A DNA stretch of 52,963 bases from Halobacteriales archaeon QS_3_64_16 (GTDB lineage Archaea > Halobacteriota > Halobacteria > Halobacteriales > Halococcaceae): NCBI GenBank assembly GCA_003021705.1, contig PXRJ01000066.1:1-52963 (forward strand), written 5' to 3'. Below, piece after piece: positions 27,045 to 36,893 of this stretch (positions are counted from its first letter, which is position 1; each line of letters begins with the position of its first letter). The notes beneath the pieces were generated by a model, which was not told the DNA's origin, ran no database searches, and saw only the letters and a list, made by a program, of their open reading frames with translations. The translations under genes were made by a program, and so were the position numbers.

Positions 27045-29210
27045 ATGACACGACAGATGAACCGACTATTGACACTCCTCACCGCGTTCCTAGTCGTCGC
27101 TTCGGTCCTCGGGACCGGAGCGATCGCCGGGATCGCGAGCGCACAGCAATCGGGCGAAACGACCGAGATCGACTCGTGTACGACGATCACCGAATCGGGC
27201 AGCTATCTACTCACCGAGGACATCGAGAACAGCGAGGTCGAGACGTGCATCTCGATCGAGACGAGCGACGTTACCCTCGACGGGAACGGCCACACGGTCG
27301 ACGGGACGGATACCGAGGGCACTGTTGGCATTCGAGCGGAGTTCGCCGACGGTGTTACCGTCCGGGACGTCACCGTCGCCGATTGGACTACTGGAATCGA
27401 ATACCAGAGCGATGCGGACGACGGCACGGTAACCGACGTCACGGTGACGTCGAACCTCGTTGGGATCGGCGTTCACGACGCTAGTAACCTCACGGTGACC
27501 GACAGCGAAGCATTGGATAACGAGGGGGTCGGCGTCGACTTCTTCGTCAGTGCCGAGAACACCGTGACGGACACCGTCGCCAGCGACAACGGCGGACCTG
27601 GGTTCTCCTTCGCCGATAGCAGCTCGAATACGGTGCGAAACGTCACCGCAACCGACAACGACGATGCCGGGTTCGTCTTCGAGGAGAGCGTCGGGAGCAC
27701 GGTAACGGACGTCGTCGCTACCGGCAACCAGCAGGGATTCGACTTCTCCTTCGTCGGGAACACGACAATCGAGAACGCCCGGGTGAGGAACAACACGGGC
27801 GTGGCCTTCGAATCGGACAGCGTACTCGGCCAGAGCCCCGAGACCAACACGGCCCGGAACGTCGAGACCGGCTCGGCGACGATTTCCTTCACCGAAATCA
27901 AAGACACCAGTTCGCTCACGCATGGCCTCGCAATCGACGCGGTCGAATCGGCTCCCGACGACCCGGAGGACCGATCGAACGTCGGCCAGTACGTCAGCGT
28001 CACCGAATCCGCGCCGAACGCGACGCCGAGCGTCGAACTCGACGTGCAGTACGACGATTCGGATGTCGAGACAGCCGGCGTTGCCGAGGAGTCGCTGCGC
28101 CTCTACGTCTACGCTGACAGCGAGTGGACCGAAGTGCCCGACAGTTCGGTCGACACCGAGGCGAACGTCGTCTCCGGCAATCTCACCGGCGTGAACGACG
28201 AGAGCGTCGTTGTCGCGCCGCTCGGCCGGCCGGCGAATGAGGGCGACGATACCGGCGACGGCGGTGACGATGGTAACGAGGCGTCGGACGGCAATAACAG
28301 TCCGGCCGACGCGACAGCGCTCGCGCTCGGTGAAACTGTCGGCGATTCCGTCGGCCCCGACGACGAGGTTGACTGGTACGCCGTCGATCTCGACGCGGGA
28401 CAGGGAGTCAGAGTCACTGGTACCGACGAGGCGAGCGATACGACGCTGACGGCCTACGGGCCGCCCGCCGACGATCCCGAAACCGTCGAACGAAGCGATC
28501 TCGACGGGATCGACTCGGGAGACCTCACCATAATCGAGGAGACGCTTCTCGAATTCACCGCCGAGGAGAACGGTACTTACTACTTCGCGGTCACTGACGA
28601 CGAGAACGACGGCGACGAACCGATCGATGCCTACGAGTTTACCGTCACTACGGTGAACGACTCCGAGGAAAGCAATGACCCCGAGGAAGGCGACGATAGC
28701 GAGAACGGCGACAGCAGTGACGGCAGCGACGGCGATCAGCGAGATGCGGACAAGCGGGACGACGAGGCGGACGGGCAGAACGGAAGCGACGACGGTGCCG
28801 GGGACGACGGGAAGCAGGGCACCGACGAAGCACCGAAGCCCGACGACAGGGACGATGCGGACGAGGAAGGCGACGAAAGCGACGGGAGTGACGGCAACGC
28901 CACTGGAGATGACGACCGGGTGGGCGACGCCGCCCTCTTCGACGAGTCGATCACAGCGGAGTTCGCCGGAATCACGCTCGCGTTCGGTCCACCCGCGGAC
29001 CCCGGCGGCGATGGCGTCTACGAGGACCTCACCGGTGACAGCGAGGTGAACCTCTTCGACTCGTTCGCCCACGCTGCGGTCCTCACCGCGGTGAACGACG
29101 GCGCGATCGACCTGAGCGACGAACAGGCGAGCGCCCTCGATATGGACGACGACGGTACTCTCACCTACGGCGATGCGCTGGCGCTCGTGGGCGGGACGAA
29201 CGCGTCCTGA
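27045..29210 (+). CDS. Secreted beta-helix surface protein with PPC and dockerin-like domains
   Basis: A 721-aa exported protein. The Sec signal peptide ends near AIAGIASAQQ. Residues ~40-290 are a right-handed parallel beta-helix of NosD type, with repeating N-x-V/L-x-D-x-T turns (NTVTDTVASDNGG, NTVRNVTATDNDD). A linker leads to a PPC-like beta domain around residues 420-545 (DWYAVDLDAGQGVRVT, YYFAVTDDEND). Then come ~85 residues of Asp/Glu/Gly/Ser low complexity and a C-terminal pair of EF-hand-like loops, DLTGDSEVNLFDSF and DMDDDGTLTYGDAL, the dockerin layout. Likely anchored or assembled on the cell surface; ligand unknown. The ATG could be 27045 or 27057. Confidence 0.82.
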   Translation: MTRQMNRLLTLLTAFLVVASVLGTGAIAGIASAQQSGETTEIDSCTTITESGSYLLTEDIENSEVETCISIETSDVTLDGNGHTVDGTDTEGTVGIRAEFADGVTVRDVTVADWTTGIEYQSDADDGTVTDVTVTSNLVGIGVHDASNLTVTDSEALDNEGVGVDFFVSAENTVTDTVASDNGGPGFSFADSSSNTVRNVTATDNDDAGFVFEESVGSTVTDVVATGNQQGFDFSFVGNTTIENARVRNNTGVAFESDSVLGQSPETNTARNVETGSATISFTEIKDTSSLTHGLAIDAVESAPDDPEDRSNVGQYVSVTESAPNATPSVELDVQYDDSDVETAGVAEESLRLYVYADSEWTEVPDSSVDTEANVVSGNLTGVNDESVVVAPLGRPANEGDDTGDGGDDGNEASDGNNSPADATALALGETVGDSVGPDDEVDWYAVDLDAGQGVRVTGTDEASDTTLTAYGPPADDPETVERSDLDGIDSGDLTIIEETLLEFTAEENGTYYFAVTDDENDGDEPIDAYEFTVTTVNDSEESNDPEEGDDSENGDSSDGSDGDQRDADKRDDEADGQNGSDDGAGDDGKQGTDEAPKPDDRDDADEEGDESDGSDGNATGDDDRVGDAALFDESITAEFAGITLAFGPPADPGGDGVYEDLTGDSEVNLFDSFAHAAVLTAVNDGAIDLSDEQASALDMDDDGTLTYGDALALVGGTNAS

Positions 29211-29215
29211 GCGCT

Positions 29216-29362
29216 TCATCCGAGCCACTCTGTTTCACTCGTCGTCCGCTCGTTTTCGACCTTCGCGAGTTTCACCGCCTGTCCATCGGTTTCGGTAGCG
29301 AAGCGGAACGATCATTGTTCGTCGAACGACTCGAAAGCCTCGTCTACGTTCACTTTCTTCAT
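29216..29362 (-). pseudogene. Remnant of a small cupin-domain gene
   Basis: From ATG 29362 the frame reads MKKVNVDEAFESFDEQ and hits TGA at 29312-29314. Past the stop, the same frame continues as SFRFATETDGQAVKLAKVENE and ends at 29216. Haloarchaeal single-domain cupins begin with nearly this sequence, with Trp (TGG) where the TGA now stands and GQ-V-KLAK-E following. The metal-binding His residues further on are gone. So both a nonsense change and a truncation are present: real decay, not a base-calling slip. Confidence 0.6.
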
Positions 29363-29418
29363 GCGTCCCCGACGGTCGCCGAGAACGAAGGGGTACGTAC
29401 CTATCGACCGCCCTCGGT

Positions 29419-30522
29419 TCAAACCCGTTTCAGCAGCGCCTTCACGCCCTTTAGCGCTCCCTGATCCCACGCGACGCGGTGATCGAGGCCGGTCTCGGTG
29501 GTCGTCGGCTCGTAGTTCTCCAGGTACCACTCGTAGGTATCGATCAGCGCTTCTTTATTCGAGTACTCGGGCTCCCAGCCAAGTCCCCGGAGCTTCTCGA
29601 CGGAGACGTAGGAGTCCTCGTGGGCGGTCTCGTAGACCCACGGGTAGAGCGGCGAGAGGTCGAGTTCGTTGAGTACGCGCAAGGCGAGTACGGCTGGCAG
29701 CACCGGCGTCCCGAGCACGCGCTTGCCAGTGCCCGCGTGATCGACCAGGGCCTGGAAATCCGCTTTCATCGTCGCGAAGTCGGTGGCTCCGACGTTGAAC
29801 GTCTCGTTGACTGTCTCCTCCTCTTCGGTGAATAGCAACCCCATCGCCTGCACGAGATCGTGGACGTGGAGCAACTGGTAGCGATTCGATCCCCACCCTA
29901 CTAGAGGAATGTTCGCGCCGTCTTCCACCCAGTCGAAGAGGACTTGAAAGACCCCCAGTCGCTGGGGGCCGATGAAGGTCTTGGGCCGGAGGATGGGTAC
30001 ACACATCCCCATCCGGCGGAAATCCTGACACACTTTCTCGGCTTCGATCTTCGCCTCGCCGTAGGGCCCGACGCCATCGAGCGCCGACTCCTCGGTGATC
30101 GGGGGGGGATCGTGAGGGCCATAGACCGCCGTCGAGGAGACGTACACCACGCGGGAAACGTCGGCTTCCTTCGCGGCCCAGAGGGTAGATCGAGTGCCGT
30201 CGATCGTCACTTCCCGGATCGTCTCGTCGTCCCACAGGGGCAGGGCCGCGGCGGTATGGACGAGGACGTCCGCGTCGACCGCCTCGAGGACCTCCCCGAT
30301 GCGCTCTTCGTCCCGGACGTCGCCCTGCTCGTAGGCGATGTCGGCGGTGTCGTCCTCAGGAGCGAAGGGTTTCCTGTCGATCGCCGTCACGTCCCAGCCG
30401 GCGTTCGCGAAGAACTGACAGGTATGCAAGCCCAAAAAGCCGGTCCCACCGGTCACTACTATCGAGTCGTACTCCGACTCCGCCGCCGCGGTAGCCCCGA
30501 CGGCACTCGGTGTGTCGCTCAT
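29419..30522 (-). CDS. NAD-dependent epimerase/dehydratase (extended SDR)
   Basis: A 367-aa extended SDR. NAD motif VVTGGTGFLGLHTCQFF near residue 22; acidic AIDRKPF binds the adenosine ribose; VHTAAALPL; catalytic VYVSSTAVYGPH and the Y-x3-K of GPYGEAKIEAEKV. The second half (PILRPKTFIGPQRLG, FNVGATDF) fits nucleotide-sugar epimerases or reductases. No cluster of sugar genes surrounds it, so the substrate is open. The 14 residues before the first strand are low complexity; a later start is not available. Confidence 0.9.
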   Translation of the reverse strand: MSDTPSAVGATAAAESEYDSIVVTGGTGFLGLHTCQFFANAGWDVTAIDRKPFAPEDDTADIAYEQGDVRDEERIGEVLEAVDADVLVHTAAALPLWDDETIREVTIDGTRSTLWAAKEADVSRVVYVSSTAVYGPHDPPPITEESALDGVGPYGEAKIEAEKVCQDFRRMGMCVPILRPKTFIGPQRLGVFQVLFDWVEDGANIPLVGWGSNRYQLLHVHDLVQAMGLLFTEEEETVNETFNVGATDFATMKADFQALVDHAGTGKRVLGTPVLPAVLALRVLNELDLSPLYPWVYETAHEDSYVSVEKLRGLGWEPEYSNKEALIDTYEWYLENYEPTTTETGLDHRVAWDQGALKGVKALLKRV

Positions 30523-30754
30523 GCGCGGCGGTTCGAGCGCCCGGACTTTACCCTGCGGGTTTCGATCCGGGCCCCGAGCGCCCTTCGCGGCGAACTCGAG
30601 AATGGCGACGGTCGATCGCTACCGACCGGCGTCTGTTCGTAGTGAACGACAGTGAAAGATATCGATAGAGAGCTCCAAAATACTGGTTTCGCCATTCCAT
30701 GTGAGTTCTCTACCAGCAGGCCTATACGCGTCGACGGCCTACTCCGAATCGATG

Positions 30755-31007
30755 ATGTCCTCCCTGCTGAACCAGCCCACCACCGCCGGGAGACGCGATC
30801 GGGACGAGTCAGTCCGTCCGAAATCGGTGCTGTTCTGCCAGAACTGTGGGCACGAGAGCCCCCTCGGCGGGGACTGGCGGGTCGCGCGCGTCGATCTACA
30901 CCTGCCCCGAGTGTGCGCGTACCGTCGTCACACGGCCCGACAGCGGCCACGAAGAGTCCGGTAGCGGCAGGGAGGAACGAGACCGATCGAGACAGTCGAG
31001 ACGGTAG
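30755..31007 (+). pseudogene. Small zinc-ribbon gene, frameshifted
   Basis: The first half reads PKSVLFCQNCGHESPLGGDW, then the second CxxC, in IYTCPECARTVVTRP, lies in another frame. Removing one G from the GGG near 30889 joins them into an 83-aa protein with two CxxC knuckles, a pattern common in small haloarchaeal zinc-ribbon proteins. The C-terminal tail is charged. The start is uncertain (ATG 30752, 30755 or 30701). The one-base insertion in a G run may be a sequencing error. Confidence 0.55.
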
Positions 31008-31134
31008 ACGGTCGGTCGCAAGTGCCTCTCGAAGGGGTTTTAGACGTCGTTCTCCCGTTCGGCCATACCGACTCGTCCCGAGGACCAGCCTCGCCGCGGG
31101 AGGGGAGCCGGACTCGGAGTTACCGGGTCTGAAA

Positions 31135-31992
31135 TCAGTACTCGACCCTTTCACGGTCGGTGACAACCGAATCGAGTAGGCGGGTCGGCGTCGCGTCGTA
31201 AGCGGGGTTCTCGATTACGAAGCCCTCGGCGGGTTCGCGCATGACCTCCGAGGGCGATCGGAACTCGTTCTCGAAGACGAAGCCCTCCTCGATGATTTTG
31301 GTACCGGCACCGATCACGGTCACCGGCACGCCTAAGTCGGCTGCGGTCGCGGCGATCGGGTAGGTGCCGACGCGATTATAGAGGGTGTCTCCGACGATAC
31401 AGTCCATGCCGATCAACACGCGATCACAGTCGGCGAGATAGTGGCCGGCAGCGCTGTCGGTACGGAGCTGTACGTCGACGTTCTCGATCGAAGCGAGCGT
31501 GCGGGCGGTCTTCCGGCCGAGGTAGCGTGGACGAGCCTCGGTAACGAAACACTTGATAGCAGTGTCCCCACCGACGGCGTGTTCGATCGCGCCCAGTACC
31601 GTCGAGGAGTAATCGTGTGTCAGGACGGTCATCCCGTCCTCGAGTAACCCCGCACCCCTGGTCGCGGCGTTTCGCTTGGCCGTCGTGATCCGCTCGACGA
31701 CTGCCTCGATCGCCGCGTCGGTCATCGATTTGGCCTGCGGGACGCTTTCAGGTTCGCCTTCCTCGACGCGTTCGACGACCTCGCGCTGGGCGTTCTGTAG
31801 TGAGGCGTGGGAGTGATTCGCTCGCCGGAGGGCCTTGCTGTTCCGTTCTAGGTCCCGAAGGTACTCCTCGGTTGTAGCGAAGTCCCGATCCCGGTCGGTC
31901 AGGGCACCCAACGCACGCGTCGCCTTGATCGCGACCACCGAGGAACTGTGGGTCCGCATCTCCCGGATCTCCTCGATCGTCTCGTCGATCAT
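31135..31992 (-). CDS. Ribose-1,5-bisphosphate isomerase-like (eIF-2B alpha family)
   Basis: A 285-aa member of the eIF2B-alpha/methylthioribose-phosphate isomerase fold. Helical N-terminus (IDETIEEIREMRTHSSSVVAIKATRAL), then the Rossmann-like part with LTHDYSSTVLGAI, FVTEARPRYLGRKTA, DCDRVLIGMDCIVGD, with the catalytic-type Asp, and GTYPIAATAADLGVPV. In haloarchaea such genes are usually annotated as ribose-1,5-bisphosphate isomerase, feeding AMP-derived ribose to Rubisco. No Rubisco or AMP phosphorylase gene lies in the window, so the role is by family only. An eIF2B-like regulatory subunit is the alternative. Confidence 0.82.
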   Translation of the reverse strand: MIDETIEEIREMRTHSSSVVAIKATRALGALTDRDRDFATTEEYLRDLERNSKALRRANHSHASLQNAQREVVERVEEGEPESVPQAKSMTDAAIEAVVERITTAKRNAATRGAGLLEDGMTVLTHDYSSTVLGAIEHAVGGDTAIKCFVTEARPRYLGRKTARTLASIENVDVQLRTDSAAGHYLADCDRVLIGMDCIVGDTLYNRVGTYPIAATAADLGVPVTVIGAGTKIIEEGFVFENEFRSPSEVMREPAEGFVIENPAYDATPTRLLDSVVTDRERVEY

Positions 31993-32084
31993 GGCTTACT
32001 CTCCTCGTTCCGAGACAAAGCCCTTCCGTCTACGGGCCATCGAGGAGGACCGACCGGAGGCCGGACAAGGACTCGGACGGCCGA

Positions 32085-33344
32085 TCATCCCTGCGAGTGA
32101 TAGGCGAGCGCGACGACCCGACCGTCGCCGTACATCACGTAGATCTCCGCCGTGCCGTCCCTGTCCGTATCGCCGACCGTCGGATGGACGTAGATCGGAA
32201 CCTCGCCTGCCCGCTCGTAGGTTGCCAGGATCTCCCCCGAGTTCGGGTTGAGGACCGAAACGAGGCCGTCGTTCGTCGCGGCAACAATCTCGCTTTCGCC
32301 GTCCCCGTCGAGATCCGCCATGCTGGGCGGAGGCATCATCCCCACGTCGGCGGAGGTGAGCGTCGTCTCCCATTCGATCGTCCCGTTACTGGCATCGAGG
32401 CTACGCAGTGCCCCGTCCTTCGCGGTGGCGTACAGCTCCGGCGCGCCGTCCCCGTCCCCATCGCCGAGCGCACGTACCGCCGCCAGATCGCCGACGTCCC
32501 GTCGCCACTCGCTATCACCGCTCGCGCCGTCGACGACGGCCACGACGCCGCCGGTAGTCCCAACGGCGATCTCGATCGCGGGGTCCCCGTCGGCCTGACC
32601 GGTCGTCATCCACGTGATCGAGCTATCGAAGGGCGCTGCTCGCTTCCAGCGCCGCCTCCCATCCCCTTCGTAGACAGTGAGGTTCCCGCCCCCGCCGAGC
32701 CCGACGACGAGTTCGTTCGCGCCGTCGCTATCGAAATCCGCGACTGCCGGCTGGCCCCAGGTGTAGGAAGCGAGCCGGTTGGTCCAGACCGTAGTACCGT
32801 CCGGGCGGAACACGGAGATCGTTCCCTGTACGTCGACGGCGATCACTTCCTTCGTGTCGTCGCCCGTCAGATCGGCGACGACCGGTTGGGTGTAGCCGTA
32901 ATCGGAGAGATTCTGCCGGAACTCCTGGGTCCCGGTATGTGGTTCGTAGGCGAGCACGGCTTCTTCGGTAGTCGCCGCGAGCACTTCCCCCAGGCCGTCA
33001 GCGTCGTAGTCCGCGACGGTCGGATCGGCGACCGAGTGGATCGTACAGTTCGCCGGCGCGACCGGATCGCTCCAGACCGTACTCCCGTTCGAGGCGTTGA
33101 GCGCGAGAAGTGCACACGTACTGCCGCCCGCACCGCTGATCGGCGCGAATATCATCCCATGGTCGCCGACCCGCGCGGCGGCCGGTGCGTGGTGGTTCCC
33201 GTTCATGTTCGGCCGGGCGGTATCGCTCGTCCATCGGACGGTGAGCTCCCCCCCGGAGTCGAACAACCCCTCGAACCCGACTACTGTTGCGCCGAGAAGT
33301 ATCCCAATGACGGCGACGATCGCTAGCCCCGTCCGGAAGCGCAT
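32085..33344 (-). CDS. Membrane-anchored FG-GAP/PQQ-like beta-propeller protein
   Basis: A 419-aa protein with one N-terminal TM or uncleaved signal (GLAIVAVIGILLGATVVGF) followed by about seven repeats of the form VADxDxDGxxE-VxxxxxGxVxxL (VADPTVADYDADGLGEVLAA, PAVADFDSDGANELVVG, SMADLDGDGESEIVAA). These Asp-rich calcium-binding loops mark FG-GAP/VCBS propellers, seen also in integrin alpha chains. It is probably extracellular. Ligand and partner are unknown. ATG 33344 lies just before the TM segment, so it was preferred over 33449. Confidence 0.83.
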   Translation of the reverse strand: MRFRTGLAIVAVIGILLGATVVGFEGLFDSGGELTVRWTSDTARPNMNGNHHAPAAARVGDHGMIFAPISGAGGSTCALLALNASNGSTVWSDPVAPANCTIHSVADPTVADYDADGLGEVLAATTEEAVLAYEPHTGTQEFRQNLSDYGYTQPVVADLTGDDTKEVIAVDVQGTISVFRPDGTTVWTNRLASYTWGQPAVADFDSDGANELVVGLGGGGNLTVYEGDGRRRWKRAAPFDSSITWMTTGQADGDPAIEIAVGTTGGVVAVVDGASGDSEWRRDVGDLAAVRALGDGDGDGAPELYATAKDGALRSLDASNGTIEWETTLTSADVGMMPPPSMADLDGDGESEIVAATNDGLVSVLNPNSGEILATYERAGEVPIYVHPTVGDTDRDGTAEIYVMYGDGRVVALAYHSQG

Positions 33345-33467
33345 ACGCGATCGTAGGCCCTCGCCGCCGGAAAGCCCTTTCTTGGTTTCCGCGTGGTAGC
33401 GAGGGGTCCGGCCGGGGCGGACGTCCTTATCCGTGGAGTCTTTGCCCACCGTTTTCCTACCCGCTGT

Positions 33468-34956
33468 ATGGTTCGACGCCGAACCGTCCCGATCGCTCTG
33501 CTAGCTCTCCTCTCGGTGCTGTCTACGTCCGCAAGCGCACACGAACTCGGTGGCTCGCGATTCGACGCGCCGATTCCGCTTCCATTACTGTTCGCTGGTG
33601 CGGCGGCGACGGTCGCCGCTACCGCAGTGTTACTGGGCGTGCTCTCCGATCCCGAGGCGACCGTCGAACCGGTGTCGGGCGCTCCGACCGGAACCGGGGG
33701 GAGCACAGGTGCCACGGAATCGAGGCGAGCGGCGTCGGGAGCGTCCACCCCGACACCGAGCACACGAGAGCCCGTCGCTACTATCCCCGCCCGGTTCGCG
33801 CGGGCGCTGGGTTTCCTGGCCCGATCGGGTTTCTTACTCGCCTTTCTCGCCGCGGTCCTCGCCGGCCTGTTCGGGACGGGGGTCGGCGCGGAGAGTCTCG
33901 CGACGACGTTCGTCTGGCCGGTCTGGATCAAGGGCGTCGGGCTCTCTGCGATCGCCGCCGGCAGCCCCTGGCGCGTGCTCTCGCCCTGGCGAACGCTGTA
34001 TGCGGGACTCTGTCGCCTCGAGGGCGGGGAGATCGCGCTACTGGGCGCGCGTATCCCGACCGGCTCGGGCGGTGGCCCGCACTGGGTGGCTTTCTCCTCT
34101 GGATCGGCGTACTGGAGAGCCTCACGATCGTCCCGCGATCGCCGTCTGGGACCGCGGTCGTGATCGCGGGCTATGCCCTCCTCATGGTCGGGGGCGCGAT
34201 CGCCTTCGGCCCGACCTGGCTGCGAAAGGCCGACGCGCTCGGGGTGTTCTACCGGCTGCTCGGCCGCGTCGCACCGATCCGCCCGCGCCGAGAAGAGAAC
34301 GGCGATCTCGGGCTCGCATTCCGTGCGCCCTGGGAAGGGTGTACGCGCCCAGTAGCCGACCTGAGCCTCGTCACCTTCGCCATCACCGCGGTCTACACGG
34401 TGAGTTTCGATGGCTTCACGAGTACGCCCGAGTTCCAGCGCGTCCTGCTCGACGCTCGCGATCTGGTCGGAATCGGGGGTGGGATCAGCGTGGTGCTCTA
34501 CCTCGCTGGATTGGTCGGGTTCGTCGGGCTCTTTTGTGCCGCCAGTTGGGTCATGGGCGCGATCGCCGGCTCAAAGGGGGGTGGCGCGAGGTCGCGCTGG
34601 GGTTCGCGCCGACGGTGCTACCGATCGCCGCTGCCTACGAACTCGCCCACAACTACCCCTTCGTCCTCCGGAATCTAGGGACTCTGCTCACCCAACTGGC
34701 CTCCGTAGCGACGAGCACCTCGGTAGCGCCGATCGCGCCGCTGGAGTGGCTCACGGTCGGGCTCTTCTGGGGCTCGCAAGTACTACTGATCGTCCTCGGG
34801 CACGTGGTCGCCGTCGTCGCCGCCCACCGGGTCGCGCTCGCCCGAACCGAAACGGCCGGGCAGGCCCGCCGCATGCACGCCCCGCTCGTCGTCCTCATGA
34901 TCGGCTACACCGTCCTGTCGCTGTGGATCGTCTCGCGACCGATCGCTGCCGGGTGA
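33468..34956 (+). pseudogene. Polytopic membrane protein of the metal-module type, two frameshifts
   Basis: The signal peptide MVRRRTVPIALLALL...SAS is followed by AHELGG and then about ten hydrophobic segments. Two one-base deletions break the frame: near 34063 (GGC TCG should be GGC CTC G) and near 34569 (GCCGG CTC should be GCCGGG CTC). Restored, it is 496 aa. Landmarks SPWRTLY, LGRWPALGGFLLWIGVLE, RKADALGVFYRLLGRVAPI and FDGF recur in the same order in the gene at 52105, so the two are paralogues. The DyP-like gene follows 134 nt later on the same strand, suggesting one transport or redox unit. Both frameshifts are in G/C runs and may be sequencing errors. Confidence 0.7.
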
Positions 34957-35090
34957 CGCGAAGAACCGATAAGAAAATCGCCTACCGGAAGGCGAGGGGG
35001 TGAACGAGGAAACGGGAAGTTGAGGGTGAACACAGGGGTTTCGACGACCGCACCACAATCGCCTTTCGGATGTGGGGACTACCGCCGATA

Positions 35091-36395
35091 ATGGATCCCG
35101 GTAACGATGGGAAACGGACGCGGCGCGAGTTCCTGAAAAGCGCCGTCGCCGTGGGGGGAACGAGCGCGCTGAGTGCCTGTCTCGGGGTCGCCGAGAGTGG
35201 TGACGGCGAACGCGAGCCGGTCCCGACGGGTGTCGAGGAGATAAGGACTCTCCCCGACCGCCAGCACGCCTGGCGGGATCGCATCCGCCTCGATCAGCAC
35301 AGCAACGCACTCCTGCCGCGCCACCAGATCCTGTTCTATCTGACTCTCGATGGGTCGGGACCGCCTGATCAGGGAGCACGCGAGACCGTCGAGAGCGCGC
35401 TGCGGACGCTCGATCGGGCCTACGAGCGCTCGCATGAGGGACTGCTCTACTCGGTCGCGTACTCTCCTGCCTATTTCGATCGGTTCGAGGATTCGTTACC
35501 GGAATCGATCGACCTGCCGCCGCCGCGATCGCTCTCGGACTTCGAGAGCCCCGACCTCGACACCCAGGATACCCTCGTCCATCTCGCGAGCGATCGTGCC
35601 GACGTCGTCCTCGAAGCCGAGGAGGTCCTGACCGGTGATCGCGAGCAGGCAAACGGCCGCGCGGCCGACGCCCGCCTGACCGACGCTATGAGCGTCGATT
35701 CGCGGCGGACGGGGTTCGTCGGTCCGGGCCTACCCGCCGAGCGTCAAGGGGAGCCAGAGGGCATCCCCGAGGGCGGACCGGTCCCCGAGAAATCGCCCTT
35801 GTTCATGGGTTTCATCGCCGGCTTCCGGAAGAACCAGGCGAGCGAGGAATACGTCACCCTGAAGGAAGGTCCCTTCGCGGGGGGAACGACCAAGCACGTC
35901 TCGAACATTCGCCAGCGCTTGGACGATTGGTACGGGGAGCAGGACTTCGACGAACGAGTAACCGAGATGTTCAGCCCCGGCCACGCCGAAGAGGGACTCG
36001 TCGAGAACGTCGGCGAGAGCTTGGGGGCCAGTAGCGGTATCGAACGCTTTCTCGATTCGATCGACGACGACGCAGAGGAGTTCGGCCGCGTCGGCCACGC
36101 CCAGAAGAACGCCCGGGCGAACCGCGACGCCGAGGGCAACGTTTTGCTCTTACGTCGGCACTTCGAGTCGACCGATGAGGACGTCGCGAGCCTGCATTTC
36201 CCCTCGCTCCAGCGCGAGATCGCCCACTTCGAAGGGGTGCGAGAAGCGATGAACGGGGCCGACCTCGCTGAGATCTCGCCGGCGATCCGCCAGCGCGTCA
36301 ATAATGGCATCCTCGAGTACATCTTCGTCGAACGTCGGGGAAACTTCCTGGTCCCACCCATGAAATTGCGCTCGCTACCGCCGGCACGACCCTGA
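35091..36395 (+). CDS. Tat-exported DyP-peroxidase-like lipoprotein
   Basis: A 434-aa protein. A twin-arginine motif TRREFLKSA and lipobox LSACLG (about residue 30) indicate folded export and lipid anchoring. The body is organised like dye-decolorising peroxidases: HQILFYLTLDG, LYSVAYSPAYFDRF, LDTQDTLVHLASDRADVV, then GHAQKNARAN (candidate haem-ligand His near 335) and LLLRRHF with the downstream Arg. The usual GxxDG distal motif is replaced by GFRKNQ, so the acid-base Asp is missing. EfeB, a Tat-exported DyP, serves iron uptake; a similar role is possible here with the membrane protein upstream. Confidence 0.72.
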   Translation: MDPGNDGKRTRREFLKSAVAVGGTSALSACLGVAESGDGEREPVPTGVEEIRTLPDRQHAWRDRIRLDQHSNALLPRHQILFYLTLDGSGPPDQGARETVESALRTLDRAYERSHEGLLYSVAYSPAYFDRFEDSLPESIDLPPPRSLSDFESPDLDTQDTLVHLASDRADVVLEAEEVLTGDREQANGRAADARLTDAMSVDSRRTGFVGPGLPAERQGEPEGIPEGGPVPEKSPLFMGFIAGFRKNQASEEYVTLKEGPFAGGTTKHVSNIRQRLDDWYGEQDFDERVTEMFSPGHAEEGLVENVGESLGASSGIERFLDSIDDDAEEFGRVGHAQKNARANRDAEGNVLLLRRHFESTDEDVASLHFPSLQREIAHFEGVREAMNGADLAEISPAIRQRVNNGILEYIFVERRGNFLVPPMKLRSLPPARP

Positions 36396-36515
36396 GATGA
36401 GATGTGAAATGACCCGACTCGGTGGAGCGCTGTCCGCGTACGGAAGCTATCGTACCGATTCGACGCTCCGGCAGATAGATTGTAGCGGTCACACTACCCG
36501 CGAGGGGACCACGAA

Positions 36516-36893
36516 ATGATCGAGTCGACAGTATCGCTCGCTTCGCTCCCGTTTCCCGCCATCGTCGGGACCGGGCTCTCGGGCTCGGAGGTAGCGTTGG
36601 TTCCGCTGCTCGTGTTCGGTGGGCTCGCCTCCGCAGCGCTCGCCGGATTGGGAGCGGTCGCGTTCTTGCGCCGGCGCTCGCGCTCGTATCTGTTGGTCAC
36701 GCTCGCGCTGGTCGCGTTGGGATTCAAAGCCTTTCTCGGCGGGCTGTGGCTAGTCGAATTCCTCCCGATTACACGACATCACCTGCTCGAACACGGAATG
36801 GACGTCGCCATCGCCCTATTGCTCGTCGCGGCGATCTACGACGCGCGCCGAGCGCCGACGAACGGAAGAGCGGAGACGGAGGGATTCGAATGA
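36516..36893 (+). CDS. Small three-TM protein paired with a regulator
   Basis: A 125-aa protein with three hydrophobic segments (about residues 25-50, 57-76, 93-106) and a short cytoplasmic tail. A His pair (ITRHHLLEHGMD) lies between TM2 and TM3, which could bind a metal. Its stop overlaps the start of the wHTH gene as ATGA, so the two proteins are made together, perhaps as a membrane sensor and its regulator. Family not recognised with certainty. Confidence 0.7.
   Translation: MIESTVSLASLPFPAIVGTGLSGSEVALVPLLVFGGLASAALAGLGAVAFLRRRSRSYLLVTLALVALGFKAFLGGLWLVEFLPITRHHLLEHGMDVAIALLLVAAIYDARRAPTNGRAETEGFE

Noticed and set aside
27207-29228. 673-codon minus-strand frame antisense to the surface protein
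   Set aside because: It mirrors the repetitive codons of the real gene, and its Val/Arg-rich product has no signal or domain.
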